The notes below the pieces were generated by a model that was not told where the DNA came from, ran no database searches, and was given only the letters and a program-made list of their open reading frames with translations. A DNA stretch of 64,000 nt from Acidimicrobiia bacterium (GTDB lineage Bacteria; Actinomycetota; Acidimicrobiia; IMCC26256; PALSA-610): positions 537,378 to 601,377 of the forward strand of contig JAOSJK010000001.1 in assembly GCA_027494135.1 (NCBI GenBank), in the 5' to 3' direction. A program made the position numbers and the translations under genes. Positions 19,327 through 28,693 of the stretch are shown in pieces; position 1 is the stretch's first letter, and each line of letters opens with the position of its first letter.

Positions 19327-20855
19327 TCAGCGAGTCACGCCGATCTCGAGCTCCGCGAAGCCGCCGAGGTCGCCACCCTCTGCACCCTCGAACAGGAGCT
19401 CGACGCTGCGGCCATCGACGCCCGGCCACACCTCGATCGTCGGGTCAGGAGACCCGGGTAGGTCGACTGACTCCTCGAAGACGACGTCGCCCGAAGCATC
19501 GAGCACGCGCACCGCGACCGACGCGAATCCGGACCCGCTCGGGAACTCGGGGTTGCCGGCGTTGCCGATCACCCGCACGCGCGTGATCAGGTCGTCGCGC
19601 GCACCGGTCCACCTGAACGTGGCGCGGCCCGAGGTGACGGAGACGTCGGCGAACCACGACGTGGAGGGGTCGCCGTCGAATGCGAGGTCGGCCGGGTACT
19701 CCGGACCGTAGATCGACGACACCACCGCCACCCCCTCGGCGGTCGAGTCGAAGTTGGGCTCGGAGACACCCTGCGGTCGCTGCGAGGTGCCCGGCGACGA
19801 CGTCGTCCGGACCCCCGTAGTGGTGGTCGCCCGCCTTCCGGTCGGCCGGTCGTCGCGCCCCGACGTACCCGTCGGGCGGGCGATCTCGTCGCCGGTCTCG
19901 ATGTCGATGATCACGATCTCCGGCAGCGGCTGAGGTGCGGGCACCACCACCACTACCACCTGTGGCTGGAACGAAGGCCACTCGGTGCCCGTGTACACAG
20001 GCGTGCTCGCGACAGGCTCCGGCGGCAGCAGCGGGTTGCCGCAGCGGCACCGGGCGCGCGGCACTCCGTACTCATCCACCAGAACCGCCGTGCCCGCCTG
20101 CAGCACCGACTGGATCGGGTACGCGGCTCCGTTGCTGAACCCGTGGTTCGTGACGCGCGTGTCGGACCGCAGGAGCACCGGGGTCAGCCCCATCACGTAT
20201 TCCCGGATCGCGGTCGGGTCGATCCCCTGCACCTGCGCCCACGCCGTAGCCTCCGAGGAATGAGACTCGAGGAACTCGACCATCCTCACCTGATCGCAGG
20301 CCGCGTCGTCGAGTGTGCCGCCGTACAGCCCCGCGGTGCCACCATCCACGCTCGGGACCACAGCAGAGGACGCGGTCGTAGGGGAGGACCCGTCGGTGGT
20401 GGTGGCTCCGCCGGTGGTCGCGCGTCGAGGCACGCTGCTCTCGAGGTCCGGGGCGTCGCTCGACGCGACGTCGTCGGTGAACGGGTCGGGGCCGCGGCTC
20501 GCGACCGGCTCCAGGAAGATCTCGCCCGCGGCCCCCGTCGGCTCGGCCTGCACCGCCTGCTCCGGCGCGTCGTCGTCTTCGGTGACGTAGACCACAGCCG
20601 CAGCCGCCAGGAGGAGGCCGGCGAGCGTCAGAGCGACGGGGACGAACAAGGCCCGGCGCGGCGCGGCGGTCGCCGGCCCCGGGGTGGGTGAGGTCGCTCC
20701 GCGCGCGCCCCTCCGGACGACGGCGGGCCCGTGGGCGGGCCGCTCGGCGGACCCGATGGCGGGCCGCTCGGCGGGCCCGATGGCGGGCCGCTCGGCGGGC
20801 CCGATGGCGGACCGGAAGGCGGGCCCTGGGGCGGCTCTGGGGGCGTCGCGGTCAC
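19327..20855 (-). CDS. DUF6777-type envelope protein with Pro-rich N-terminus and discoidin-like C-terminus, frame-shifted
   Basis: Single-pass membrane protein. The N-terminus is a PPSGPP repeat (20720-20850), then one TM helix (ALFVPVALTLAGLLLAAAAV). The extracellular part contains the DUF6777-like core: TAGLYGGTLDDAACDQ, TPVLLRSDTRVTNHG, VLQAGTAVLVDEYGVPRARC and CRCGNPLLPPE. The last 140 residues read as a discoidin-type beta-sandwich (ALAFDGDPSTSWFADV). The function is unknown; cell-surface binding is plausible. The GTG start at 20855 overlaps the stop of the upstream gene (GTGA). Using it requires one frame shift near 20700, after PPSSGGA. Confidence 0.75.
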
Positions 20856-21660
20856 CGGCTCGCCCGAGGAGAGAGCGCGACGACGAGACCACCCGCGACC
20901 GTGAGGTAGACGCCCGCCCCGATCACCTTGGGGAACCCCATCCCTCCGTAGTTGTCGGCGAGGCGGTAGAGCTGGGCCATGTGCGCTACACCGAGCAGCA
21001 CGCACCCCCACCCGCATGCACGCATCCAGGCTTCCTTCCCGGGCTGAATCGCCAGCACCGCGGCCGCGATCGAAGCCGCGACGAGGAACATGCCGACGTT
21101 GACCGAGCTGCGGCCTGAGGTCTTGTAGTCGACCAGGAATTGGATCGGGACGTCGAAGGCGTTGAGACCGGCCACACCGCGGATCCAGGGGAGTAAGGCA
21201 CCGACGAGGGCGATCGCCGCCCCGATGAGCGCCGGCATCGGTACTGCGCTCGCCCCGGAGGTCGCGTGCGCACCGGGCGCACCGGGCGACGCTGGGCGCT
21301 GCGCGCCGTGTCGTGCACCTGCGACGGCGGCCGGCCCGGCGGCGGCAACGCCGGAGGGGCGGAGGCCGGCGGGAAGGCACGCGCAGTCGGCGGCGACGAC
21401 GCCGGAGGCGCCTGCGCAGTCATCGGTGGGGGCGCCGGCGGCGGTGGAGCGGCGAGGTCGGCGAGGAGACGCGCGTCGACCCACGCCTTCCAGCCGTTGG
21501 AGCAGGCGATCTCCGCCCACGCGCCCCAACTGCGCAGAACCTCCACCTCGAGGCCGGGATCGAGCCGAGCCACCGGCGCCAGGTCGGGATCCGCCTGCGG
21601 CCGGGCGTCGAGGCCACCGGCGGGCACGGTGTGCGTGGCGTTGAATGCGGTCTCGCTCAT
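20852..21660 (-). CDS. SH3-like domain protein with four membrane segments, frame-shifted
   Basis: The N-terminus (MSETAFNATHTVPAGG) leads into a bacterial SH3-like domain at about residues 15-65 (DLAPVARLDPGLEVEVLRSW, CSNGWKAWVDARLL), then a Pro/Ala linker and a membrane domain: MPALIGAAIALVGALLPWI, VGMFLVAASIAAAVLAI, WGCVLLGVAHMAQLY, VIGAGVYLTVAGGLVVAL. The frame changes inside the Pro-rich linker, about 21300-21340. AGGA precedes the ATG at 21660. Coupled to the DUF6777 gene by GTGA, so the two probably act together at the cell surface. The function is unknown. Confidence 0.7.
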
Positions 21661-21827
21661 CGGTTCCTCTCCCGACCGGCTGTCACGGCCGGCCCGGAGA
21701 CTGCCCCATCGCGGTGCCCGCATCTACCGCTCCCGGTGGAGCGCACGATCTCGGCCCTATCCGCAAGGTCCGTCTCGAAGCTGCCGATGGAGAGACAGTA
21801 TCCCGCGGGCGTGAAGGGGAAGAGACG

Positions 21828-22798
21828 ATGGCCAGGCACCTACGCACAACCGCGATCGCTGCGGCGGCGGCCCTCCTGCTGATCGCCGCGGGCTGCGGAG
21901 GCGGCTCGGATTCGCCCGGATCGACCGACCTCGAGCGCGCCACGCGCGACTTCGCCGTGAATATCTTCTCCGGGGGTGAGGGCGCCTACGACTACCTCTC
22001 GCAGGAGTGCAGGGACCAGGTGCGCGCGCCGAGTGGGACACTTCACTGGCTCTGGTGATGGCCTTCGTCGACGGCTTCACCGGGGGCGCCGACGCCGAAG
22101 ACCTCATCGGCGACGTCGAGACACGCAGCATCGGAGGGGGCAAGGGCGAGTCGCGCTTCGACATGGTCCTGCCCGAGACTGTCCCCGAAGACGTGACCAT
22201 CACCGAGAGCCAAGACTGGATCGCCTGGAAGGTCGAGGCCGGCGAGTGGCGCCTCACCGACTGCGAGGGCGCTCTCGGCGGCAGCAGTGGCAACGGTGGC
22301 AGCGACGGTGACACGGGCTTCGACTCCGGCGACGACCCCTCGTCGGTCGACTTCGACGGCGCACCGACGGAGATCGAGATCGCCCTCGACGACATGTTCG
22401 AGACACCGACCTCGGGGACGGCGTCTGTGCACCTCCTCGAGACCGAGGATGTCGAGTCGCCGATCGTGAGCGACAGCTACTCAGATCAGAGCGCGACAGG
22501 GAAGTTCGTCGCCGTCCGTTACGAGGTCGTCAACGACACCGACGCGGCACTCCATCAGTTCTTCGACGTCGTCACCGCCTTCGACGCAACCGACGGCGAG
22601 ACCTGGTTCGAGATCACCGACGGCGCTGCCTCCGATGCGCTCAGCATCGCCCGCGAGGGCGAGGACTCCACGGCCGATGTCGAGCCAGGGGAGTCGGCGA
22701 CGGCTTGGCTCGTCTTCGACGTGCCTGCGGATGCCGAGGTCGTGGGCCTCGGCTACCGGCCGGGCTTCTTCGAGGTGACGGCGGTCGCCCTCCCCTGA
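21828..22798 (+). CDS. Lipoprotein with DUF4352-like immunoglobulin-type domain, frame-shifted
   Basis: A signal peptide with lipobox (AAAALLLIAAGCGGG, Cys at about residue 23) directs the protein to the outer face of the membrane. The first domain (DLERATRDFAVNIFSGGEGAY) resembles a DUF4878-type fold. A Gly/Ser/Asp linker leads to a C-terminal domain with GKFVAVRYEVVNDTDAALHQ and VEPGESATAWLVFDVPADAE, the pattern of DUF4352 (telokin-like Ig fold). The frame breaks at about 22025, where QVRA meets EWDTSLALVMAF. The gene is convergent with the acetoacetate-decarboxylase-like gene. Confidence 0.75.
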
Positions 22799-22856
22799 GG
22801 TCGCCGGGAGCACCGCCCCGTCATGCAGGGTCTCACGGCGACGCCCGCGCCTCCCG

Positions 22857-23578
22857 TCACGTGGAACGTGGGAGGAAGTGCTCCACGGCCCAGGCGTCAT
22901 CGTCGAGCAGGGAGACACGGGGCGGTTCGGCGCCGCCTCCGAAGTCGACGATCGCGAACATCCCGGGACCGATCACGCTGGCCTCGAGCTCTCCCATCCC
23001 CGGGTCCCAGATGCTCGACGCGAGCTTCACGGCAACGTCGGCTCTCGCTGCAGAGTGGAAGGTCTCCGACGGCATGAAGTCGACGATCTGCATCCCCGCG
23101 ACCACCGAGCCCATGGCGTTGACGAACCTGCGCCCGAGCAGTGGCGTCGGGTCCGGCTCGTCGGGTCCGATCCTCCCCTCCATCCGCATCAGCTCGACGC
23201 CCTTGCGCGTCACGGTGCCGACGACGGTGTCGCCCTTCTCCTCCCAGGTGAAGTCGGCCATCTTCTTCGGGAAGCCGAGGAGCTCGCGCCCCTGGATGAG
23301 AGCCGTGTCGTCGTCGACCATGATCCACGCGCAGTGGACCGCGGGCCCCGGTCGTCGCGGCAGTGGATCAGCACCGCGGCCTCGCGGTACACGATCCCGA
23401 AGATGCCCTCCGGATAGTCGGCACAGAAGACGGTCGCGCGCGGCGGGTCGCTCACGACGAGCGGCAGTGGCAGCAACGCCTGCGCGGCTCCGGCGTCGAC
23501 CTCGACGTCGACGGCGAGCACGCGCGCGTTCGTCCAGTTGCTCTTCTCCGGCTGCGGAGTGGGGTAGGTACTCGTCAC
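22857..23578 (-). CDS. Acetoacetate decarboxylase family protein with Lys-Lys site, frame-shifted
   Basis: About 240 aa of the ADC-like beta-barrel fold (PF06314 type). The start region VTSTYPTPQPEKSNW is followed by ALLPLPLVVSDPPRATVFCA and GIVYREAAVLIHC. The active-site segment GRELLGFPKKMADFTWE retains the adjacent lysines of true acetoacetate decarboxylases, where the first forms the Schiff base and the second lowers its pKa. A decarboxylase or retro-aldol-type reaction on a beta-keto acid is therefore possible. The frame shifts at about 23340 (one G missing in GGGGCCC). GTG 23578 overlaps the stop of the molybdenum enzyme (GTGA), so it is the last gene of a three-gene unit. Confidence 0.83.
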
Positions 23579-26370
23579 GACGTGATCTCCTGGGGTATCG
23601 GCTCGATGGACACGAAGACGCAGCGGTCGGTGGGCACGGGCTGCCACTCCAGCGGCCCGTAGCGGAGGTGCCCGTACCCGGCAGCGAGGCCGAGGTACTT
23701 CACCATGCCCGGCTCCACCTCGTTCGGGCCTACCCATCCCTCGAACATGAACGGGTCCCACCCGTTGTACACGGTCACCCCGCCGGGCCGCTGCGAACCC
23801 GAGAGCTTCGCCTTGACGACGAACGAGCCGACGTCGTTCGAGATCCGCACCGACTGGTGGTCGGCGATCCCCTCTCGCTCGGCGTCGCCGGGGTGGACAA
23901 CTACGTGCGGCTCGCCGCGGTGGGTCTGGATGAGCCACGGGTTCGCCATGTTCATCGCGTGCACCGACCATCTGTTGTGGCCGGTCGTCATGCGATACGG
24001 GTGGTCGCCTCCCATCAGCGGCGGATCCTTGTGGACGGGGAGGTCCTCGCCCGCCTCCACGAACCACGGATGCTCGATGAGGAACTGGGCGCGGCGCGTC
24101 AGAGTCGGGTACGGGTGACCCAGCTCGATGTGGTTGCTGAAGACCGAGAACCCGTCGCCGGCCTTCTCCGGCCAGGGTGCCGCCTGTCCCTTCGCCATTG
24201 CGAGGCGCCCCCAGTTGGTGAATCGCATGTAGCCCTGTTCGCGCACGGTGGAGAGATCGGTGCCGGCCGGTATGACGCCGGCGTACGCGGCGTCGCGGAT
24301 CGCCTCGTCGAAGAACCGCTCCTGGGAGTCGTAGGCGCCATCGAGGGTGAACTGCTTCCACAGTTCGTCGTACCTGCGTGCGATGCCGTCGCGATGCCCG
24401 AAGGTCTCCAGCCCGCGCGCGGCGGCGCGTCGCTCGATCGCCCTGCAGAGCTCCATGAAGATCTGCCACTCGGGCTTCGACTCGCCGGCGGGCTGCACAG
24501 CCTTGTCCGAGAAGATCATCGCGAGGATCGGTATGTGCATGCCGACCTTCTCGTAGTGCTGCGCGGCGGGCAGCACAATGTCGGACTGCAGCGCCGTCGC
24601 CGACATGCGGATCTCGATCGTGACGATCTTGCGGAGCTTGGGCCAGAGCTCGTCGAGGACGATGTTGCGTCCTCCGCGCGTCCGCCGCAGGATGTTTCCA
24701 CCGCACTCGATCAGCACCCGGGGTGGCATGTCGGGTCCGGGGCGCGCGACCGTCTCCCACCACCCCTCGCGCAGCGCCTCCTCGAAGTACTCGTCGAACG
24801 AACGCTTCATGTCGGGGTCGTTGAAGACGGGATTGTTCCACCGGTCCTTGAATCCGCAGTGCCAGTACCAGAAGAAGACCGGCGGGACCATGAGGCGCCC
24901 GCCCGAGGCCATCGACCGCCACATCTCGATCGACGCGAGCTCGTCGGTCATCGTGGGGTCCTCGGCCTTTACCGCGGCCTCCATCTCGTCGATCGCGGAG
25001 AGCACCATCTCGGCCCCCTCGGGGCCGGGGACGGACTTGCTGGTCGCGATCATCTGCCCGTCGATCTGCGTGGCCGCCCAGCAGTTGATGCCCGAGCCGC
25101 GCCGCCCCCAGTTGCCGCTCAGCGCGAGCATCAAGTTCATCGTCCGCTGGTAGAGATCGGAGTGGTACGCCTTGTTCGCGCCCATTCCCATGACGATTCG
25201 CGTGCGACCGCGTGCGATCTTCCGCGCGAGGGTGCGCAGCATCTCCGGGTGCGTCCCCGCTATCGCCTGCACCTTCTCCGGCGTGTAGCTCTCGAGGTGC
25301 TCGCGCAGCCGCTCGTACAGCGGACGGACCGTGACGGTGGTTCCGTCGGCTAGGGCAACCTCCGCGGTTCCCGTGAGCGCCGGCGTGTAGTCGCACAGGA
25401 GGTTCGCACGACTCGCCTCAACCGGCCCGCGGTCGGGATCGAGGTGGAAGAACTGATCGGGGCGCCCACCCGTCGGCATGTCGGAGGCGCGCAGGTACTC
25501 GTCGGTGTCGGTGCGGACCAGCAGCGAGAGGTCGGTCTGCTCCCGCACGAAGTCCTCGTCTACGAGGCCCTCCTCGACCATCACCTGGCACATCGCGAGC
25601 GCCACGGCCGGATCGCTCCCCCACTTGACCGGGACGTGGTAGTCGACGTGGGAGTGGCTCGGGCTCACGTCGGGCGAGAAGAGGACTATCTCCGCGCCGT
25701 TGTAGCGGGCCTCGACGAACCCGTGGAAGAAGACCTGGATCGTGTAGGCGGGGTTCAGGTGCCAGAAGATGATGACGTCAGACGACCAGGAGTCGCCCTC
25801 GCCGACTATCGGGAAGAACTTCCCGAAGACGAGGTGGTGCCCGGGAGCGAAGTCGTTGATAGAGCCGTTCAGATCGGTGATCGTCGCTCCGAGCAGGCCT
25901 AGGAGGCGGTCGATGGCGAAGCCCCCTGCTCCGACCTCGGGGGTCCCCTCCTTGAGTATCGCCTCGCCTCCCTCCTCCTCGAGCGTGTCGATCAGGGCGT
26001 CGGCCACCTCGTCGAGGGCGTCGTCCCACGAGATTCGCTCCCACTCGCCACTGCCCCGCTCACCCACGCGACGCAACGGGTAGAGGAGTCGATCGGGGGC
26101 GTCGAGCTGCGCGCTCCAGGCTGCGCCCTTGTTGCAGCCGAACGGATACGGGTCGGGCCAGGGCAGGTCGGGGTCGTGCTCGCCGAGCGCGACGCCCACC
26201 ACCTCCTCGCGCACGACCTTTCCGTCCTTCACGTAGACGTGATACGGGCAGCACCCCGGATAGCAGTCGACGCAGTGCGAGCCGACGAACACCTCGTCGA
26301 ACTCGGTACGCCTCCGGTAGTCGTCCTCGGAGTCGCGCAGTGCGTCGGGCCGGTCGTCGAGGTAGGTCAT
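23575..26370 (-). CDS. Molybdopterin oxidoreductase, type II DMSO-reductase (NarG-like) family, copy 1
   Basis: A 931-aa catalytic subunit expected to bind Mo-bis-MGD and one 4Fe-4S cluster. The cluster ligands are in SHCVDCYPGCCPY (His32/Cys33, Cys36, Cys40/41) and GCNKGA (Cys79). Asp173 in NGSINDFAPGHHLVFGK aligns with the Asp Mo ligand of NarG. The rest of the fold follows to TDRCVFVSIEPIP. There is no Tat signal, so it should be cytoplasmic, and no beta or gamma subunit is adjacent. Ethylbenzene and steroid C25 dehydrogenases are characterised relatives, so hydroxylation or dehydrogenation of a hydrocarbon-like substrate is a fair guess. A GGAGGAGGTG site precedes the ATG. It is intact here and very similar to copy 3. 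Confidence 0.9.
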   Translation of the reverse strand: MTYLDDRPDALRDSEDDYRRRTEFDEVFVGSHCVDCYPGCCPYHVYVKDGKVVREEVVGVALGEHDPDLPWPDPYPFGCNKGAAWSAQLDAPDRLLYPLRRVGERGSGEWERISWDDALDEVADALIDTLEEEGGEAILKEGTPEVGAGGFAIDRLLGLLGATITDLNGSINDFAPGHHLVFGKFFPIVGEGDSWSSDVIIFWHLNPAYTIQVFFHGFVEARYNGAEIVLFSPDVSPSHSHVDYHVPVKWGSDPAVALAMCQVMVEEGLVDEDFVREQTDLSLLVRTDTDEYLRASDMPTGGRPDQFFHLDPDRGPVEASRANLLCDYTPALTGTAEVALADGTTVTVRPLYERLREHLESYTPEKVQAIAGTHPEMLRTLARKIARGRTRIVMGMGANKAYHSDLYQRTMNLMLALSGNWGRRGSGINCWAATQIDGQMIATSKSVPGPEGAEMVLSAIDEMEAAVKAEDPTMTDELASIEMWRSMASGGRLMVPPVFFWYWHCGFKDRWNNPVFNDPDMKRSFDEYFEEALREGWWETVARPGPDMPPRVLIECGGNILRRTRGGRNIVLDELWPKLRKIVTIEIRMSATALQSDIVLPAAQHYEKVGMHIPILAMIFSDKAVQPAGESKPEWQIFMELCRAIERRAAARGLETFGHRDGIARRYDELWKQFTLDGAYDSQERFFDEAIRDAAYAGVIPAGTDLSTVREQGYMRFTNWGRLAMAKGQAAPWPEKAGDGFSVFSNHIELGHPYPTLTRRAQFLIEHPWFVEAGEDLPVHKDPPLMGGDHPYRMTTGHNRWSVHAMNMANPWLIQTHRGEPHVVVHPGDAEREGIADHQSVRISNDVGSFVVKAKLSGSQRPGGVTVYNGWDPFMFEGWVGPNEVEPGMVKYLGLAAGYGHLRYGPLEWQPVPTDRCVFVSIEPIPQEITS

Positions 26371-26451
26371 GGTGCACCTCCTCCGCCGGCCCGGGGCCGG
26401 CGGTCAGCTCGCTGTCCCGCCTATCTCCGGGCCTGCAGCACGCGACGCCTG

Positions 26452-27257
26452 CTATCCGATGTTCGTGTACAGAGGGGTCAGCATCGACGCCGCGCCGAGG
26501 CCCGTGAAGACGACAGGCGTCGCACGCTCGGCGCCGTCGCCGGTCACGTCGGTGCCGGCCCCGTCTCTCGGGTCTACACCGTCATGCGTGGCGTCGGAGG
26601 CGCGGCCCGGGAGGGCGAGGTCGATGGTCGCGAACCGTCCGTCGAGAGCGCCGGTCGTGATCAGCGCCGCCAGCGGGCCTGCGTCGTCGCAGTCGCGATC
26701 AATCGAGATCGAGACCCGCGCCGCACGTTGGTTGACGATCGACTCGACGAGCGGCCGGCGCTCCACGAGCTCCGCCGTGTCGAAGATCGACTCGGCGCGC
26801 GCGACGCTCCTTCCACCGTAGACGGGACCTCCGCTCGGGACCTCGGAGCCGAGGTCTGCCTGCACGCTCAGCACCTGCGCGCCCGAGCACCAGTGCGACG
26901 CCGCCACGCGGTCGTCACTGACGTCGAGAGATACGCGACCCATCCGCCGGGGAAGCCGAAGAGCTCGGCGCCGAGCACGACCGCCGCGAAGTTGTCGACG
27001 ACCGACCAAGCGCAGTAGCGCCTCGGGAGGCCACCCGATATCACGCGGTAGATGAGGGCCGTCTCTCGGTATGCGGGGCCGGCGTTCGACGCCGGCAGCG
27101 CCGCCACCACGAGCGTCGCCGCCGGTTGCGCGTCGAGCTCGAGCTCCTCGGGCAGTAGGCCCGCGGCGACCTCGGGGCGCACCGCGACGTCGACCGCCAG
27201 CGCGCTCACGCCCTCCCACCGGGTGACTGCGCGAGGCGCCTCTCCGTGTTCGGGCAA
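26452..27257 (-). CDS. Acetoacetate decarboxylase-like protein lacking the catalytic lysines, frame-shifted
   Basis: First gene of the unit that ends at 22857. The ADC-like fold is seen in ALAVDVAVRPEVAAGLLPEE, ALIYRVISGGLPRRYCAWSV and AELFGFPGG. The position equivalent to the PKK active site reads FPGG, so the Schiff-base lysine is missing and classic decarboxylation is unlikely. Binding of a ligand or a lyase activity, as in other ADC-superfamily members, is possible. The frame shifts at about 26945, just after this motif, within runs of C and G; it should be re-sequenced before the loss is trusted. The TTG start at 27257 has GGAGG at 27265-27269. Confidence 0.75.
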
Positions 27258-27286
27258 CTCGAACCTCCGCCGGGCGGGCGCTCACA

Positions 27287-27330
27287 GCGCACCCGCCTAT
27301 CGCTTTCAATCCTAGACAGGATCACGAGAA
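27287..27330 (-). promoter_or_regulatory. Putative promoter/operator before the ADC-Mo-ADC unit
   Basis: A rare AT-containing patch, read on the minus strand as CTAGGATTGAAAGCGATAGG. The 9-mer AAAGCGATA (27298-27306) recurs upstream of the third molybdenum enzyme at 44606-44614. This is a candidate shared regulatory site; the exact promoter boxes are not clear. Confidence 0.3.
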
Positions 27331-27438
27331 ATGCAAGGGGCGTGCAAATAGCTCCCGCGGGCTCCGCCCGGCCCGTGGCGCGACCCCGCGATCCTGAGTG
27401 GCTTTCTGCGCCCTGCGCCACCGTGGCAGGCTCCCGGG

Positions 27439-28652
27439 ATGGTGGATCTCGCGCTCACGGCGGAGCAGCAGGAGATGCGTGACCTCGCACGCGATTTCGC
27501 ACGACGCGAGATCCGGCCCGTGGCGGCCGAGTACGACCGCAGCGGGGAGATCCCCTGGCCGGTCCTCGAGAAGGCGAACGCGATCGGGTTGCTCTCGTGG
27601 GGCCTGCCCGAGGCCTACGGAGGCGGCGGCGTGCCCGGCGGCCTGGTCGGCGTGGCGAACTTCGTCGTCATGGAGGAGCTCGCGTGGGGCTGCGCCGGGA
27701 TCGCGACCGCGATCGGGTCGTCCGTCTACGCCGCCGGCCCGATCCTCGCGTTCGGCACCGAGGAGCAGCGCCGTCGCTTCATCCCCCGCTTCTGCGACCC
27801 CGACGCCGTCCGCCTGGGCGCCCTCTGCGTGACCGAGCCGCAGGGGGGCTCCGACGTCGGCGCCATGCGGACCACCTTCCGGCGCGACGGCGACGAGTAC
27901 GTCCTCGATGGCACGAAGTGCTTCATCACCAACGGCGGGATCGCCGACCTCCACATCGTCTTCGCGGTCGACCGACCGGGAGCGGGCTGGGGGGCATGGC
28001 TGCGTTCATCGTCGAGCGCGACAACCCCGGCCTGAGCATGGGGAAGGTCGAACGCAAGCTCGGCGTGCGCGCATCGCACACCGCCGAGGTGGTTCTCGAC
28101 GGCTGCCGCGTTCCACTGGACAACCGGCTCGGCGGCGAGCCGAGATCCGACGTCGCGCCCGAGGCGGTTCGCGACCGTTCGAAGGGGAAGGGCCCGAACC
28201 CGCTGCTGCTCCTCCAGTACTCACGGCTCACGTTCGCCGCTGCGTCGGTGGGTCTCGCTCGGGCCGCGTTCGAGTACGCGCTCGACTACGCGTCGCAGCG
28301 TGAGTCGATGGGCCGGCCGATCATCGAGCACCAGTCGGTCGGCAACAAGCTCGCCGACATGGCCATGCGCGTCGATGCCGCACGTCTGCTGCTGTGGCGA
28401 GCAGGGTGGATGGTCGACGCCGGCCTCCCACTCGACGGTGCGGAGGGGTCGATGGCCAAGTGCTTCGGTGGCGACGTGGCCGTGTGGGTCGCCCAGGAGG
28501 CCGTGCAGATCCTCGGGGGACACGGCTACATGGAGGACCACCCCGTGGAGAAGTGGTACCGCGACGCGAAGATCTACCAGATCTGGGAAGGCACCAACGA
28601 GATCCAACGCTCCATCATCTCCCGCGCCCTCACCCCCCACGAGCGTCGATAG
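27439..28652 (+). CDS. Acyl-CoA dehydrogenase, frame-shifted
   Basis: FAD-dependent acyl-CoA dehydrogenase of about 404 aa. N-terminal helical domain (LTAEQQEMRDLARDFARREI), FAD site LCVTEPQGGSDVGAM, the middle beta domain with KLGVRASHTAEVVLDGC, and a C-terminal helical domain with QILGGHGYMEDHPVEKWYRD. The catalytic base is the Glu in YQIWEGTNEIQR. The frame breaks at about 27985 (GGG before CTGGGG), between FAVDRPGAG and LGGMAAFIVERD. Divergent from the ADC-Mo-ADC unit, so it may serve the same pathway. The last codons and the TAG stop lie inside palindrome A (28639-28683). Confidence 0.9.
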
Positions 28653-28683
28653 ACCACAATATGTGTGGTCTATCGACGCTCGT
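28639..28683. repeat. Perfect palindrome, family A (20-bp arms)
   Basis: Arms 28639-28658 and 28664-28683 around atatg, identical in sequence to the copy at 7007-7051 apart from the loop. It fills the whole space between the acyl-CoA dehydrogenase and the ribosome-binding site of the next gene, and it encodes the stop codon of the former (TAG, 28650-28652). A hairpin here would precede the AGGAG at 28685 by one base, so it could affect translation or read-through. Confidence 0.85.
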
Positions 28684-28693
28684 AAGGAGTGGC

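Noticed and set aside
20690..20855. Separate ORF of RSAIGPAE repeats
   Set aside because: This is an alternative frame of the Pro-rich PPSGPP N-terminus of the DUF6777-type protein; the GTGA overlap at 20852 supports the Pro-rich frame.
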